A stretch of DNA of 64,000 nucleotides from Pseudo-nitzschia pungens (GCA_037355855.1 CM074763.1:1922001-1986000); one strand, 5' to 3'; shown: positions 43,033 through 53,955, numbered from the stretch's first letter. A program made the numbers and translations. Notes: generated by a model from the sequence alone, not told the origin.

Positions 43033-44202
43033 GGTTCCGAGTTCTGCTGTTGCGATTCGAACTGCTTTCGTGGACTTGGATTCGTGCCCTTCGCGGTCCA
43101 ATGCGGTGCAATGGAAGAAAAGTGTTGTTTCGTTTGTTGATGGTTGGGATGTGATTTCGAACAAACGAAAGAAGTTTTTGATTTTTGATGGATCAGCAGA
43201 GATCAGATCAGAGATGGATTTTTTTATGATTGACTCACTCGATCCGACATTTTATTCGATGGTCCGACAGCAAAGGGCGAGCGCAGTTTCAAATTCAAAG
43301 AAAGGAGAAGAGATCGTTGGGGGTGGAGGTTCCTCATTGGGGGATTGTTTTGATAGATGGGGGGACGTTGAATGTATGATTCGATAAATAGACAGAAGAT
43401 GTTCTCCGATGGCAAGGAGCAACTCTTGCAAAGAACAACAATTTTCGTCGGAAAAGTGAATTGTAGAAGTGCCAGATAAGGTTAAGTTACTCTTACTGTA
43501 ATTATCACAGGACAAGAATGAACCACATAACATTATCATGGAAAGAATTTGTTTTGGGAATAGAAGAACTGAGTAGGGGAGCAATTGGAATGAAACTGTT
43601 CGGATAGGAAATCGCGTGGGATGCGACATTCTGCACCAATGCAGTATCGGAACCACTTTCCCTGAATAAGATCCGATGTCCGCTCGCATGGGACCATCGC
43701 AATCATGTTTGGCGGTCCGCTTCCTCGGAATCGGATTCCATCCTCGTCGTTTTGATTGATCGCATGGTTGGCTGGTGCCTGCCTATGGTTGCCTACACCC
43801 AGAAAGAGCGAATCGCGGAACTCAAATGTCCGACGCTCCCGTAATCACAGCCTCTCTCCCACAGATCGATCCGGGAAGCGGAGCCCTCTCGTCAAGATCC
43901 ATCTCACGGTTTAGGGTTTTGCATTTCCCTCACCGATCGTCGTGGCGATGTTGGGTCGAACAAGGAAGTTGCTCTAGAAATTACTGAGTAACTTACTTGC
44001 GAAGGATTTTCCGTCGGAAGATCACATCAATTTTATCACTGTCGAACGATGGATAACCTTACCGTAGGCCTCAAGTCCGATGACCATTCTGCCATCGTTC
44101 GTGGGTCTGTGTAAAATCTGTCGGCAGAGAAAGAGGGAGCTGTGTCTTTCGTTGAGCTGAATTCTTATTCCGAGCGGTGCGACCTTGTGGCAGGCAAGCA
44201 AG
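43033..44202. other. Intergenic spacer upstream of SHQ1 and the tRNA pair
   Basis: AT-rich spacer including the SHQ1 5' flank. GATAAGGTTAAGTTACTC lies near 43477. No gene seen. Confidence 0.45.
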
Positions 44203-44275
44203 GGATGATTAGCTCAGTTGGTAGAGCGTGCGACTGTTAATCGCAAGGCCATGAGTTCGATCCTCATATCGTCCG
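44203..44275 (+). tRNA. tRNA-Asn (anticodon GUU)
   Basis: A perfect cloverleaf of 73 nt. The acceptor GGATGAT pairs with ATCGTCC (one G-U pair), the D stem is GCTC/GAGC, the anticodon stem TGCGA/TCGCA with loop CTGTTAA (GTT at 44236..44238), and the T stem ATGAG/CTCAT with loop TTCGATC. Discriminator is G. No intron. An internal A box (TAGCTCAGTTGG) and B box (GAGTTCGATCC) are present. No T run follows before the next tRNA, 6 nt downstream. Confidence 0.97.
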
Positions 44276-44281
44276 CAAGCG

Positions 44282-44353
44282 TCTCTTATAGTGAAGTGGT
44301 TATCACTCTTGACTTTGAATCAAGCATCCGGCGTTCGAATCGCCGTAAGAGAA
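44282..44353 (+). tRNA. tRNA-Gln (anticodon UUG)
   Basis: A perfect cloverleaf of 72 nt. Acceptor TCTCTTA/TAAGAGA, D stem GTGA/TCAC, anticodon stem CTTGA/TCAAG with loop CTTTGAA (TTG at 44315..44317), T stem CGGCG/CGCCG with loop TTCGAAT, discriminator A. No intron. A T5 run (44355..44359) follows at once and is the pol III terminator for the pair. Confidence 0.97.
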
Positions 44354-44354
44354 C

Positions 44355-44359
44355 TTTTT
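44355..44359 (+). terminator. RNA polymerase III T-run terminator
   Basis: TTTTT one base after the tRNA-Gln discriminator. The preceding tRNA-Asn has no such run, so this site probably ends a shared transcript. Confidence 0.75.
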
Positions 44360-45817
44360 GCATTTTCATTTCGACATAAAATCCCGGTGAATAAGTCATG
44401 GTGAAACTCACATCTAACCAACACTTGGGATTACCGGTATTCCCTTTTTGGCATTAGTAGGTAGTAGTGGAGGAATCAATTGTCTTCGTAGGAGGTTCCT
44501 TTGGAGTAAGCCAGGAGGCTTTCCATTTTGTAAAGTACTAATAATACTGCATAGTACTACGATTCAACTACAGTAGTAGTAATGCAAATCTTGTTTCTGC
44601 TACCCTTGGGATTGTATTTTTAAGAAACTCCACTAGGTGAGCATTATTTTGGGTTGCAGCAGTAGGTTGAAGTTGCGACTGGGAAATTTCCTTCCAACAA
44701 TATGTGATGCATGCAAAATACTTTTTTCACAAGCCACATGTTCTGAAGGTTTTGATTGAAATTGTGGATGTTAAGGCTGTGCTATGCACAAAAAGTAAAA
44801 GATGAGAACATGGGTTCTATGTTGAGATCATTATGGACAACTGTTTAGGGTGGAATTATTGCTGCCTCCACTACTACTAGGTTCAACTTTGTACTGTTTG
44901 CAACGAGGAAGCTCCAGAGATTATTGTATATGATATGTAGTTCACCATCTTCAAAGTGCAAGTTGGACATTAGGGGTTTCCTGTCACATGAAGGTTTTCG
45001 ATTTGACTTCGCCTACAAAAAGGAAAGCAATACTTTAACGTTTCAACCTACGCCTTGAAAAAAAAAAATTTAAAAAGATATTTTTCAGCTGGAGTCTTAA
45101 CATTACACCATTCAACTCCACATCAACACTTCTTGGACATGGTCTTGACTTGTCCAACCCATTATGACATGAATTTTCATCTAAGAAAAAATTTCGAATG
45201 ACACGTTGTTCCTGAATATTACTGTCATATGCCAACTCCACATGCACGTGGGGTTACGAGTGATGAAAAGGAAACAGTTGTGAAAAAGGTGCAGTTCGAT
45301 GGAGCATAAAATGGTCGGCAATTTGACCCTCCAATGAGATGGCGGTCGTGATTATCTTTCGTTCATCACCATTTTGTGTACATGGAAACGACTCACTCTG
45401 TTACCATGTCGGAAGGCACGTGTGCAAAATTAAAGAGGAACGGCGCTAGAGTCCGCAGTGCATTCGCATGCATTCTCAAAAACTACTCACGGATGGAAAA
45501 GTGAAGAAAAACTTTTCGGGCTTCAGTAGTCGGTGCTAATTTATCTTATTCTCTACATTATCCGAAGAGCGCGTCGATAAGAGGTAATTTGCGGATCTGT
45601 GTCCAGTGCGCTCCACGATTACCATAATGATATCGAACCAGTAATGTCTTCGAAACAATTACAATTCCCCGTGATCATGATGGATGGATCAACGGGCGAA
45701 TGCACTCGAAGACTTGATTTTTTCCTGACGGTCATCAAGACGAACATACTTTACTCTCGTAGATCGTCGACGCAAACTATTCACTTAGCTGTGCATCATG
45801 ATGATAATGCAAAATAC
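44360..45817. other. Intergenic spacer between tRNA pair and cytochrome c
   Basis: AT-rich spacer without a supportable gene. Short frames on both strands have no domain content. Confidence 0.45.
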
Positions 45818-46145
45818 TTAGGCCTGGCATGTCTTCTTTAAGTAAGCGACGATATCGTGACGGTCCTGAGGCTTCTTGAGTCCAGCGAAAACCATCTTGT
45901 TTCCCTTCATGAACTTCTTGGGGTTCTCGAGGTAGTTGAAGATGTTTTCATCGTTCCATACGACGCCGGCCTTCTTGTTCGCAGTCGAGTAGGAATATCC
46001 TTCCATGGATCCGGATGTGTTGTTGTAGAAACCGTAGAGGTTGGGACCTTGCTTGTGGGCACCTCCCTGTTCAACAGTGTGGCACTGCGAGCACTTGGTC
46101 TTGAAGATCTTGGCTCCCTTCTTTTCGCTTGCCTTTTTTCGCCAT
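45818..46145 (-). CDS. Cytochrome c, one-base homopolymer break after the start
   Basis: The soluble electron carrier between complexes III and IV in the mitochondrial intermembrane space. The heme-attachment site CSQCH (in [19 protein letters not shown]), the [13 protein letters not shown] loop, [17 protein letters not shown] and the axial-methionine segment [16 protein letters not shown] are all present, ending in AYLKKTCQA. The start ATGGCG (46145) is followed by six A where five would give M-A-K-K-A-S-E-K-K in frame with the heme site. As written, the ATG frame leaves the protein after four codons. Without the extra A the protein is about 108 residues, the usual cytochrome c length. Upstream the heme frame is open but has no ATG. 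Confidence 0.88.
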
Positions 46146-47557
46146 CTTGAAACTATTGGTATTTTGAGAGATAAATGTGATTCTATTTCGGAGTTGTGAC
46201 CCTCAAGGTGGCTTTGTGAATCAACGTGAAGCTGAAATATCTGTTTGAGCGCGACTGCATCAGATCGGGCGAAGGGCCATCAAAGTCATTCATGCGTGAA
46301 GTCGGATCGCTAACGGCTAAGATTACTTGGTCGGAAGCAACAAGTCTTTTTTCCAATATATCGAATGGATTTGGAAGACTAGTGGACTGAGTCAGGCTTG
46401 GCTTTCGATGGATTTTGTGAACGCAAATGCACAAAGTAAAATACACGTACGTGTATAGCCGCCCGACGCGCGCAAGTCCGACATCGACACGTATTTACAC
46501 GTGTAGAGTTCGCATCTTGGGCCAATCAAAACGCTTTCTGGCTGAAATCATTCTTTTTTAATGGCTAGGAAACCTATTCCAATTACTTGCATGAAAATGC
46601 GGCAGCTTTGTTTCAATTTTTCGGTGGCTGGCAAGTCGTTGCCCTTTTAAATTTCTTGTTGTTGTCGGAAACCAACAATAAGGTAGAATGTTCCCCCCAA
46701 CATCTGTCCATATCTAACGGTAAGATAACCTTACTCGTAATTACTTCCGGTACTCCTAGTGCTCTGAGGAAACTGCTCCTGTTCAGTAATTACCATGCAA
46801 ATCCAAACACTTCTACTACGTATCATGGAAAAACAGTGATCACATTGTTACTACATACCGTACTTCGTACCTGTTACGAAACGTTACATATTCTTGTTTG
46901 TTTTGTACCTTGCATGCTCAATCTTTCACTTGTTTCTGGGTACTAAGTGTAGGGTTGATTTCGATGATCATCTCAAATCATTGAACGATGCCTTGTACTA
47001 CTACAGGTAGTAGTGATGTTTTACTTCCTACTTAGCTGTTGCTTCAATTTCATTCCTGAACTATTTTGACTTCTGAAAAGCTGCTCTAAATAGACATGCA
47101 TTTCGAGCTGCTTGCTGAAGCTGAACGTGTTTGCTCGGGTTGCAAGCGAATCATTTACCTTTTTCTCTTCACCTTTCCATATGCATCGTAATATTCCGCA
47201 CCTGAAAGGAATTGAGAGGAGTGCAGTGTAGCCACTATGGGGATTAAGGTATTAATTGGCCATCCCATGGTTCCGGCGGAACTATCTCGTGCCTACAACG
47301 ACCATGTTCGCGATCAAAGTTTACAAAACCCTTTATTCTCAAGTCCAGAGCAGCATTTTTGGTTGGATAGCAACCGATTCCCTACATTCTTCGTTACGGC
47401 TTCTGTATTCTATGCTTTAAAAGGTGGAGTAGCGTGTTGAACAAGGATGACCTCACACATGTTGGGTACTTCAGGAGCTATGATCATTGCAACACATGCT
47501 ACCCAAGACTGCAGTAGTTGTCGTTTCGAGACTGGAGGGAAAAGCCCGTTTGAAACA
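46146..47557. other. Intergenic region
   Basis: Spacer with GGTAAGATAACCTTACTC near 46720 and ACACGTGT/CACGTGTA palindromes near 46443 to 46500. No gene could be supported. Confidence 0.45.
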
Positions 47558-49426
47558 TTATTTCTTTTTCTTTTTTTTCTTCTTTTTCTTTTTCCCTTCC
47601 CCATCGGCACCCCCCATGTACTTCTTCACACTGGGTTTCTTGTTGCGGTTGTCGGTGATCATGATTTCGTTGGCACCGTATCGAGCCTTAATGGTTTTGC
47701 TCCCATCGGCGTGTTCCTCTACCACTTCTTTCTTGGCGGTTCCGATTCGATTCTGTGCCGAAATAGCGCGCAACGATGTCGGAGCTTCGATTGCAGATGG
47801 CCCAGCATCTCTCGAGGTAGTTGTTGCGGTCCCGGTGGTGTTGGTGTTCTTCGCTTTGGCTGGTTCCGAGACGGTCGATGCCTCGTAAAAGCTTCCGCCA
47901 CCGCTGCCTCCTCCCACCGAGGTCCCCCACAATTTTTCGGGCCGTACCGGGACCCCGTTGACCTCTGCCATGGCCTTCTCGACCCGGTATTGCATCGACT
48001 TTTTGACGGCCTTGAGTTCCAGCACGAATCGATCCGAACCCATGCACAGGGCTCCCGCGCTGTTGGCGACCAGCTTGATCTGGGCATCGTCCGTGGCCAC
48101 AATCAGAGACGACGTGATCTTGCCGAGGGTGACGTTCTTGGCCGCCACGCACCGACCCTCGATGTAGGTGTCGGCCTCGATCCCGCTCCCGGTAAAGACG
48201 GTCCGGACGGTGCCGGCCTTTCCAAACGGGGTCGTGGTGGGGTTCTTTCCGAGCGCGTTGTGGTTCTTGTTCCCGGGTCCGCTGCCGAGTGGGCCGGCGA
48301 CGGCCCCCCGTCCGGCTCCGTCAAAGACGCACTCGATCCGCCACCGTCGGAGCGACGCCAGGCCCTCCAGATCCTGCAACAGAAGCTCGCGGGCGTGTTC
48401 GGTGTCCCCCCGAACCATGTGCTTTTTCAGGCGGGCCCACTTGTAAATGACGTTGTAGCCGTCGACTAGGACGAGCGGATCGGCCTTGGTTTGGTTCAGG
48501 ACGACGGACCAGTCGGGATTCTGGCCCTTGCGCTGCCGTTCGAGGGCTTTCTGCTGGATGGTTTCCTCGTCCAATTGTTTTCGGTACGACGTTCGTTTCT
48601 TTACCCCCGAGTTGCCCGGCACCGCCGGCACAAAGTTTCCCTTTCGGGTCTGTCGAAAGCTCTGCCCCGTGGCGGCAGCCTCTCGGAGTTGTTTGTTGAT
48701 TTTGCCGTACCGAATTTGTCTCCGTATCGGAACATTGATTTGATTGGACACTCGCTGTACGGGGATGGAAGACGAGGACGAGGACGACCCCGAACCGCCG
48801 GTTGACGCAGTCGATCCCGCAGCCATCTTTTTGGGTTTTCGGTTTTGCTTGTCACCCTTGGATCCTCCCTTTTGCCCCATCCACAGTATCGGACGCGACC
48901 GCGGACGAGACCTCGAATTAGGATTGTGACATGTGTTGGAGTGTAGCTGTTGATGTTGGTGTTGCAAAACCGGGCCATCGGTGTTCCGAAACCGGGAAAA
49001 GAAATTCTCCTTTTCGTCTGTTCGATGGACGGCTTCACGAAAGATACCGATCCTGTTGTGGGTAACTCTCACAAACCCATTTACTCCCATGTCTCTAAAG
49101 TCGATCGAAAGTAAGAGCGCAAATTGAAGAACGCAGCATACCGCCAACGAAGCTCTCGTTGCTCTCTTCCACAGTGTCCCCGATTTTGATCGCCTTCGTT
49201 TCGATTTCGATTTCGATTTCGATTGATCATGTCGCCGCAAATTCAAATTCGATGCCTCTTTCATGATTCTTCGTTTCCAATAGAAATTCACGTGACGACT
49301 ACCGTCCAAGGAGCCCGTCGAAGAATTTTGACGCTTTCTCGCAATCATTTTTTTCTCATAGTCTGCTAGGTTGGATCCTATTCGGGAAGACCGGGTCGGT
49401 TTTCGATGGTGGTTGCCTTGTCGCAA
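47558..49426 (-). CDS. YacP/Rae1-type NYN-domain endoribonuclease, probably plastid-targeted
   Basis: A 622-codon frame. Residues about 320 to 500 form a NYN (PIN-like) nuclease domain of the YacP/Rae1 family: PLVLVDGYNVIYKWARLKKH, RIECVFDGAGRG, RTVFTGSGIEADTYIEGRC and LIVATDDAQIKLVANSAGAL. The acidic residues in DGYN, FDG, EADTYIE and TDD are the expected metal ligands. Bacterial Rae1 cleaves mRNA on the ribosome, and plant and algal versions act in the plastid. The N-terminus carries a basic stretch and a hydrophobic helix (RASLAVCCVLQFALLLSIDF), then GVNGFVRVT, which resembles the signal peptide plus Phe cleavage motif of diatom plastid proteins. The long N-terminal leader before it makes the exact start uncertain; Met53 is a candidate. 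The C-terminus is a run of eleven lysines. Confidence 0.75.
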   Translation of the reverse strand: MRQGNHHRKPTRSSRIGSNLADYEKKMIARKRQNSSTGSLDGSRHVNFYWKRRIMKEASNLNLRRHDQSKSKSKSKRRRSKSGTLWKRATRASLAVCCVLQFALLLSIDFRDMGVNGFVRVTHNRIGIFREAVHRTDEKENFFSRFRNTDGPVLQHQHQQLHSNTCHNPNSRSRPRSRPILWMGQKGGSKGDKQNRKPKKMAAGSTASTGGSGSSSSSSSIPVQRVSNQINVPIRRQIRYGKINKQLREAAATGQSFRQTRKGNFVPAVPGNSGVKKRTSYRKQLDEETIQQKALERQRKGQNPDWSVVLNQTKADPLVLVDGYNVIYKWARLKKHMVRGDTEHARELLLQDLEGLASLRRWRIECVFDGAGRGAVAGPLGSGPGNKNHNALGKNPTTTPFGKAGTVRTVFTGSGIEADTYIEGRCVAAKNVTLGKITSSLIVATDDAQIKLVANSAGALCMGSDRFVLELKAVKKSMQYRVEKAMAEVNGVPVRPEKLWGTSVGGGSGGGSFYEASTVSEPAKAKNTNTTGTATTTSRDAGPSAIEAPTSLRAISAQNRIGTAKKEVVEEHADGSKTIKARYGANEIMITDNRNKKPSVKKYMGGADGEGKKKKKKKKKKK

Positions 49427-51186
49427 AAGAAGTTCTACGGTATGTGACTATAATGACTCAGATACTACGTACAAGTGTAGAGGCCTTCGATTTGTATGCA
49501 TCTCGATCACTATCTTCGGCTTTTCGAATGACGGGATGCAGTGAGAACGCCAACAAATCCATCTCACAGAATGAGTATGTGCCTCGCACGAATTCTTCGG
49601 TACTCGTACGTTGGTGAACGATGTTGTTGTGTGGGCAAACCTACCGTACCAGTTGTGTTGTTGTCATGATGATGAGAAAATCTCCAAACGTGGCAGCCTA
49701 CCGGTAACTTAATAATGGTCGCGCGCAGAGAGAATTATGTAAGCGATGTGAGCAAAGATAAGATTACCCGGTACGAGTTGCGGCTTACAGCAACATGGCT
49801 TTGCGTGTTGGAGGAGGTATTTTCAATTTTCTTGAGGATAGAGAAGAACAATGCGTGACTCAATTCCATCCACTTGACGCACCACTGAGAGGTGTTCGTC
49901 AGATTTTCAGTTCGAAAAACTCAGATTTTTGGAGTGAGTCCTCGCAAGTCTCAAGATCCAGAACAGATCGGATGAAAAACGAACACTTTGTAATACGGCG
50001 GTAAAATACTACTACTACTAGTAGTAGTACTAGTAGTAGTAGTAGTTCAATACACAAAATAACATTGAAGCAAAGGGAGCCGTCAACAAGAGAGCACCAT
50101 ACCTCGCCAAGCAATCACGGAGGAAGCAGTCGCAATCCTAGTAGTTTTTTTTGTGACTAGTGGTAATGGTGGTGTTTGAAGCTCAGGGGAAGAAGTTCCA
50201 GCATGGTGCTCACCACAACAATGAACATCATGAGGATGGTGCATAATGAGGAGCAGTACTAGTAACAAGAAGAAGCAACTCCTCTGTTCACACCTTCTTC
50301 AGGGGGTTTTGCAACAGCAGGCATAATGCAGCATCCACCCTTGACCTCCTTTCCTTACTTGACATAGGCATTTGTAAGAAATGTCGTCTTTTCACACCTA
50401 CTACTAGTAGCTACTACTAGTACTAGTAGTAGTATACAACAAGAAGCAAACTGAAGTCAAAGTTAGGACTTGCCGACTATTGTTACTGCTACTATTGATA
50501 GTTGTAGTGGTAGTAGCTAGTATCCTGGATCGCTTCTAGATGTCTGGGACGTCAGCCATTGTGGGGTCATCATCATAATCAATGACCTGCAGCACTACTA
50601 GCTAATACTAGTCCTAGTAGTAGTACTACTACTACTAGTAACAGCAGAAGGATGCCAACATAATTGATGGTGGACAACCAGACTGTACTCCCTATGGCGC
50701 TGACCAACTCTATGTAGTTTATCATACCACAGCTTTTTGGAAGAAATCCCAACTTCTGCCACTAGTTGGCTTTCCTGCTGCTTGCCGATGCATACTACTA
50801 GTACTAGTATCGTTAAGAATGCAAGCAACTGCTCCACACGGACACCACCAATATCTAACAAATAATGCATAGAATAAAAGTCCGATTTTGGTGCGAAAAA
50901 CAAGCATGTTGCTTTAATTTTATGTAATGTGTACTTGATTATGTTTTGCAAGTGTGCTGATAAATAAATAGGAAGGAGGAGCAGGTCATGGGAGTGGAAC
51001 ATTTGCTGTACAAAATTTTCCAAACCGCGGCCCAACACAATAATACGTGCAAGTGTCCAATGTGGTATTCAATACTGTTGTAATGACATGCACGTTAAAA
51101 TCGAAACATGGGAAGAAACAAATCAATCAATTCGGCCATCAACAAGAAATCAAGACCCGCCTCGACAATCAATGAAAGCTCAACGG
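49427..51186. other. Intergenic region with ACT/AGT palindromic tracts
   Basis: The spacer carries ACT/AGT tracts at about 50007..50046, 50399..50432 and 50600..50640, and no supportable gene. Confidence 0.5.
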
Positions 51187-53955
51187 TCAGAACGCCATGG
51201 CCAGAGTCGTAGATAGTGCCACAGTAAAAAGGAATTTCAACATGTCGCCTCCTTGCGCAGAATATGCACCAGAAGACCACAATTCCGACGTTGTTTCCTC
51301 CTCATCTTCGCTTTCTTCGATGTTGGCATCGTCGCCCGCAACAAGACTGCAGCACATTGGTTGCCAGACGGTGCGGACATAGTCTAAGATTTCATATGAT
51401 CCTGACCCATCGGGGGCCTCGTTTCTCATCCACCACTGGGCATCGCTGCATGTATAGGGTTCATAGGACGTGCCGCCGCGTTGGAGACACTTTTCTCGAC
51501 TCACATCGTCGAATTTCTTGTTCCCGTCCTGTCCATCAAATGCTCCGCCGATGCAAGTGTATCCCGCAATGGCATCTTCCGACAATTTCACCTCCGGGTC
51601 GTTGGTCGTGTCGCCACCGTCGTTGTCCCCGTCCGTGGCAGAAAATCCTTTGCAGAGTTGTGGTCCTTCCTCGTCATCAACACTGCCATTACTTGGGTCG
51701 TAATCACTGCTTTCGTTTGCACTGCCTCCGGTACAGTTGCGTGTCTCCATGGTCAGAACGCTCTCGCCAAAGACGAAGTCGCGGACCGGATAGGTGCACA
51801 TTTCCGAGTCTTCAATGGGATGCTCGTACCAAATGTTGCGGCCGTCTTGGTTTTCGGCCAAGAATCCCTGGTAGACATCAGAGCTGAACGATTCTGTGTT
51901 CTCCTCCTGACAACGAAAGGATCGAAGACTCATGTCGACCAACTCGCTAATTTTTGAATCGAGAGAGTCTCCCAACTCTCCCGTGTTCTTCAACGACTCG
52001 GGGGTCGGAAAGCTAATCTGCACGTTGATGAGACACATTTCATCGTATGTGGAGATACCAAATGCCGTGTCTTCGGTTCGGGCTGTAGAATCGTACACGC
52101 AAGTGACCTGGATCTTGTCGCCAGCTTTCACTTCCACCCCTCTCTGTAGCTTTTTCGCTGCTGTTGTGATGGTGGTTCCTTCGACGAGACCACTAGCACC
52201 CGACGCGGTCGTTTCTTCCTCATCATCAGCAACTACAATGTCGTAGTCCATTGGAATCGCAGCCTGGTCATCGAAATGCCAAATCTCACGGCTCTTCAGG
52301 TCCTTGGCAATCATTCGTGCCTCGACCAATGGTGGAACCTGCGGTTGTTTCTGAAGTTCGTCCAGGTTCTCGGGTGTCCCTCCACTTTCGTCCTCACGGA
52401 GCAGGGTGGCATACATTTCCGAACCCAGCAAGTGTGCGTGGTAGGTAATGCTGGTGACTCGATAATGGTCGGGGTTGCGAGGGTTGTCTTCGCCCTCGCA
52501 CAAGCCGCAGGTCACGGGACACAGACGCTGGACATAGGGTGCGAGCGTAGAGGAACCGAAGCAAAACGGGAAGGTCATTGGGCACGTAAGGCTGTCGATC
52601 ATGCTGTTGTCTGTATCACCTTCCATCTCGTCGAGGCCCATAGCTCTGGCAATCATTTGGAGTTGCTCCGGGCTCGAATCCTCGCAGGACGTCGCGACCT
52701 TACAGGTACGCGACAGGAAATACCGGGATTTATTCGCCGGCACAGTCATGGGTCCCCACGGTATCCAGATCAACGATTTCGGAAGCGTGGTGTACGGTCG
52801 GAGCTGGGTAGTGTAGAAGAGCCTCATTCCGTCGGTTGCAATCTTTTGGGTTTTCGTCTCCGGATCAGCGTATGCCCCATCGGTGTAGTGGACGTTGAGG
52901 TGAAGCGCCACGATCCCCACCCCGGGTCCGAGGGCGACGCCGGTGTCGAAAGACTGTGTCCCAAACACGTCCCTTCCGGGTGCCCAACCCCCCAAGGCCA
53001 CGTTGCAGTCCGCGGGAGAAACATCGTGATCGACTCCCTCTACTTCCGGGTCGAATCGGGTCGTGCATCCGGTCAGAACGAAGTGGTGTAGGTGCTCGGG
53101 TTGGCTGACGAGGGTTTCCGCGTGGACGACGTGCACCACGTCCGGGAGGTTATCCGGAATGTTGAAGACGAAATCGGCGTAATCCGTGGTGCGAACCTGG
53201 ATCGGATACGATTTGATGCGGAATTCAAAGGATTCCCGGGGTTCTCCTTCGTTGAAATAGCGCTCGTAATCGTTGTCCGTGTTCTCGAGGATAGGAGGAA
53301 TTTCGTCCTCAACGGCGGTGGAATTGTTAGCACCGTCCTCCTCCGCTGTTGCCTCGTCTTCGTTGTAACTGCTGCAAAAGGTGGCCCTGTCTTCCATGTC
53401 GTCCCACAAGCCTTCCGGGACCTGATCTTCCAGGCCGGGGTGGGAGGGAACAAAGCCGGGCTTGTTGTTCAACAAGAGTGGATGGATGTCGTGCTTGGTA
53501 CCAATGTCGGTCGACCAAACGCAGCACGGATCTCCGAGTTCTTCTCCGTTGGTGAATCCGTCTCCGTCCGAATCGAGTTCGCAGAGTTCCTTGGTCCACA
53601 CGAATCTATTCAACTTCCAGTCTTCCCCGAAAACATTTAGTTGGGAAATGTTTTGTTCTGTTTCGGTCTCGTCGGTGCCGTCGACGGGGATAGCGGCATT
53701 GGGATTGAATCCACCACACTGAAGGTGACCCAGTCCAAAGCAGAATCCGTTGCTGGTGCAGCCAGTGGTCCTAGGATCGTGCTCGCCGTTTTCGGCAATG
53801 CTAGGTTTGGGGCAAGGAACGCGCTCTCCGTTGGGAACTTTGGTACCAAAGGATGGAAGTGCGTCTACGTTTTCCACTACAAGAGCGTGGAGAACAATGC
53901 CAGCGGTTGTTGCTGCGGCCACAGCGGAAGCCGAAGGAGATTTCCGCCACTTCAT
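51187..53955 (-). CDS. Temptin-like / copper type II monooxygenase (DBH/PHM-like) membrane-anchored protein
   Basis: An intact 922-codon frame. A signal peptide (MKWRKSPSASAVAAATTAGI, cleavage near VDALPSF) leads into a temptin-like domain (PSFGTKVPNGERVPCP, GCTSNGFCFGLGHLQCGGF, ELCELDSDGDGFTNGEELGD, PCCVW; about 34 to 150). A PHM/DBH-type copper fold follows: LHHFVLTGC (about 292) and VALHLNVHYTDG (about 355) give the CuM/CuA-type His ligands. HAHLLGSEMY (about 505) and TYDEMC (about 637) give the two His and the Met of the catalytic copper. Between the halves lies a ShKT-like six-Cys module (CPMTFPFCFG, RLCPVTCGLC). The C-terminus ends in a hydrophobic helix (LKFLFTVALSTTLAMAF), as in a GPI signal. 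A secreted or surface ascorbate-dependent hydroxylase is likely. The substrate is unknown. Confidence 0.85.
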   Translation of the reverse strand: MKWRKSPSASAVAAATTAGIVLHALVVENVDALPSFGTKVPNGERVPCPKPSIAENGEHDPRTTGCTSNGFCFGLGHLQCGGFNPNAAIPVDGTDETETEQNISQLNVFGEDWKLNRFVWTKELCELDSDGDGFTNGEELGDPCCVWSTDIGTKHDIHPLLLNNKPGFVPSHPGLEDQVPEGLWDDMEDRATFCSSYNEDEATAEEDGANNSTAVEDEIPPILENTDNDYERYFNEGEPRESFEFRIKSYPIQVRTTDYADFVFNIPDNLPDVVHVVHAETLVSQPEHLHHFVLTGCTTRFDPEVEGVDHDVSPADCNVALGGWAPGRDVFGTQSFDTGVALGPGVGIVALHLNVHYTDGAYADPETKTQKIATDGMRLFYTTQLRPYTTLPKSLIWIPWGPMTVPANKSRYFLSRTCKVATSCEDSSPEQLQMIARAMGLDEMEGDTDNSMIDSLTCPMTFPFCFGSSTLAPYVQRLCPVTCGLCEGEDNPRNPDHYRVTSITYHAHLLGSEMYATLLREDESGGTPENLDELQKQPQVPPLVEARMIAKDLKSREIWHFDDQAAIPMDYDIVVADDEEETTASGASGLVEGTTITTAAKKLQRGVEVKAGDKIQVTCVYDSTARTEDTAFGISTYDEMCLINVQISFPTPESLKNTGELGDSLDSKISELVDMSLRSFRCQEENTESFSSDVYQGFLAENQDGRNIWYEHPIEDSEMCTYPVRDFVFGESVLTMETRNCTGGSANESSDYDPSNGSVDDEEGPQLCKGFSATDGDNDGGDTTNDPEVKLSEDAIAGYTCIGGAFDGQDGNKKFDDVSREKCLQRGGTSYEPYTCSDAQWWMRNEAPDGSGSYEILDYVRTVWQPMCCSLVAGDDANIEESEDEEETTSELWSSGAYSAQGGDMLKFLFTVALSTTLAMAF

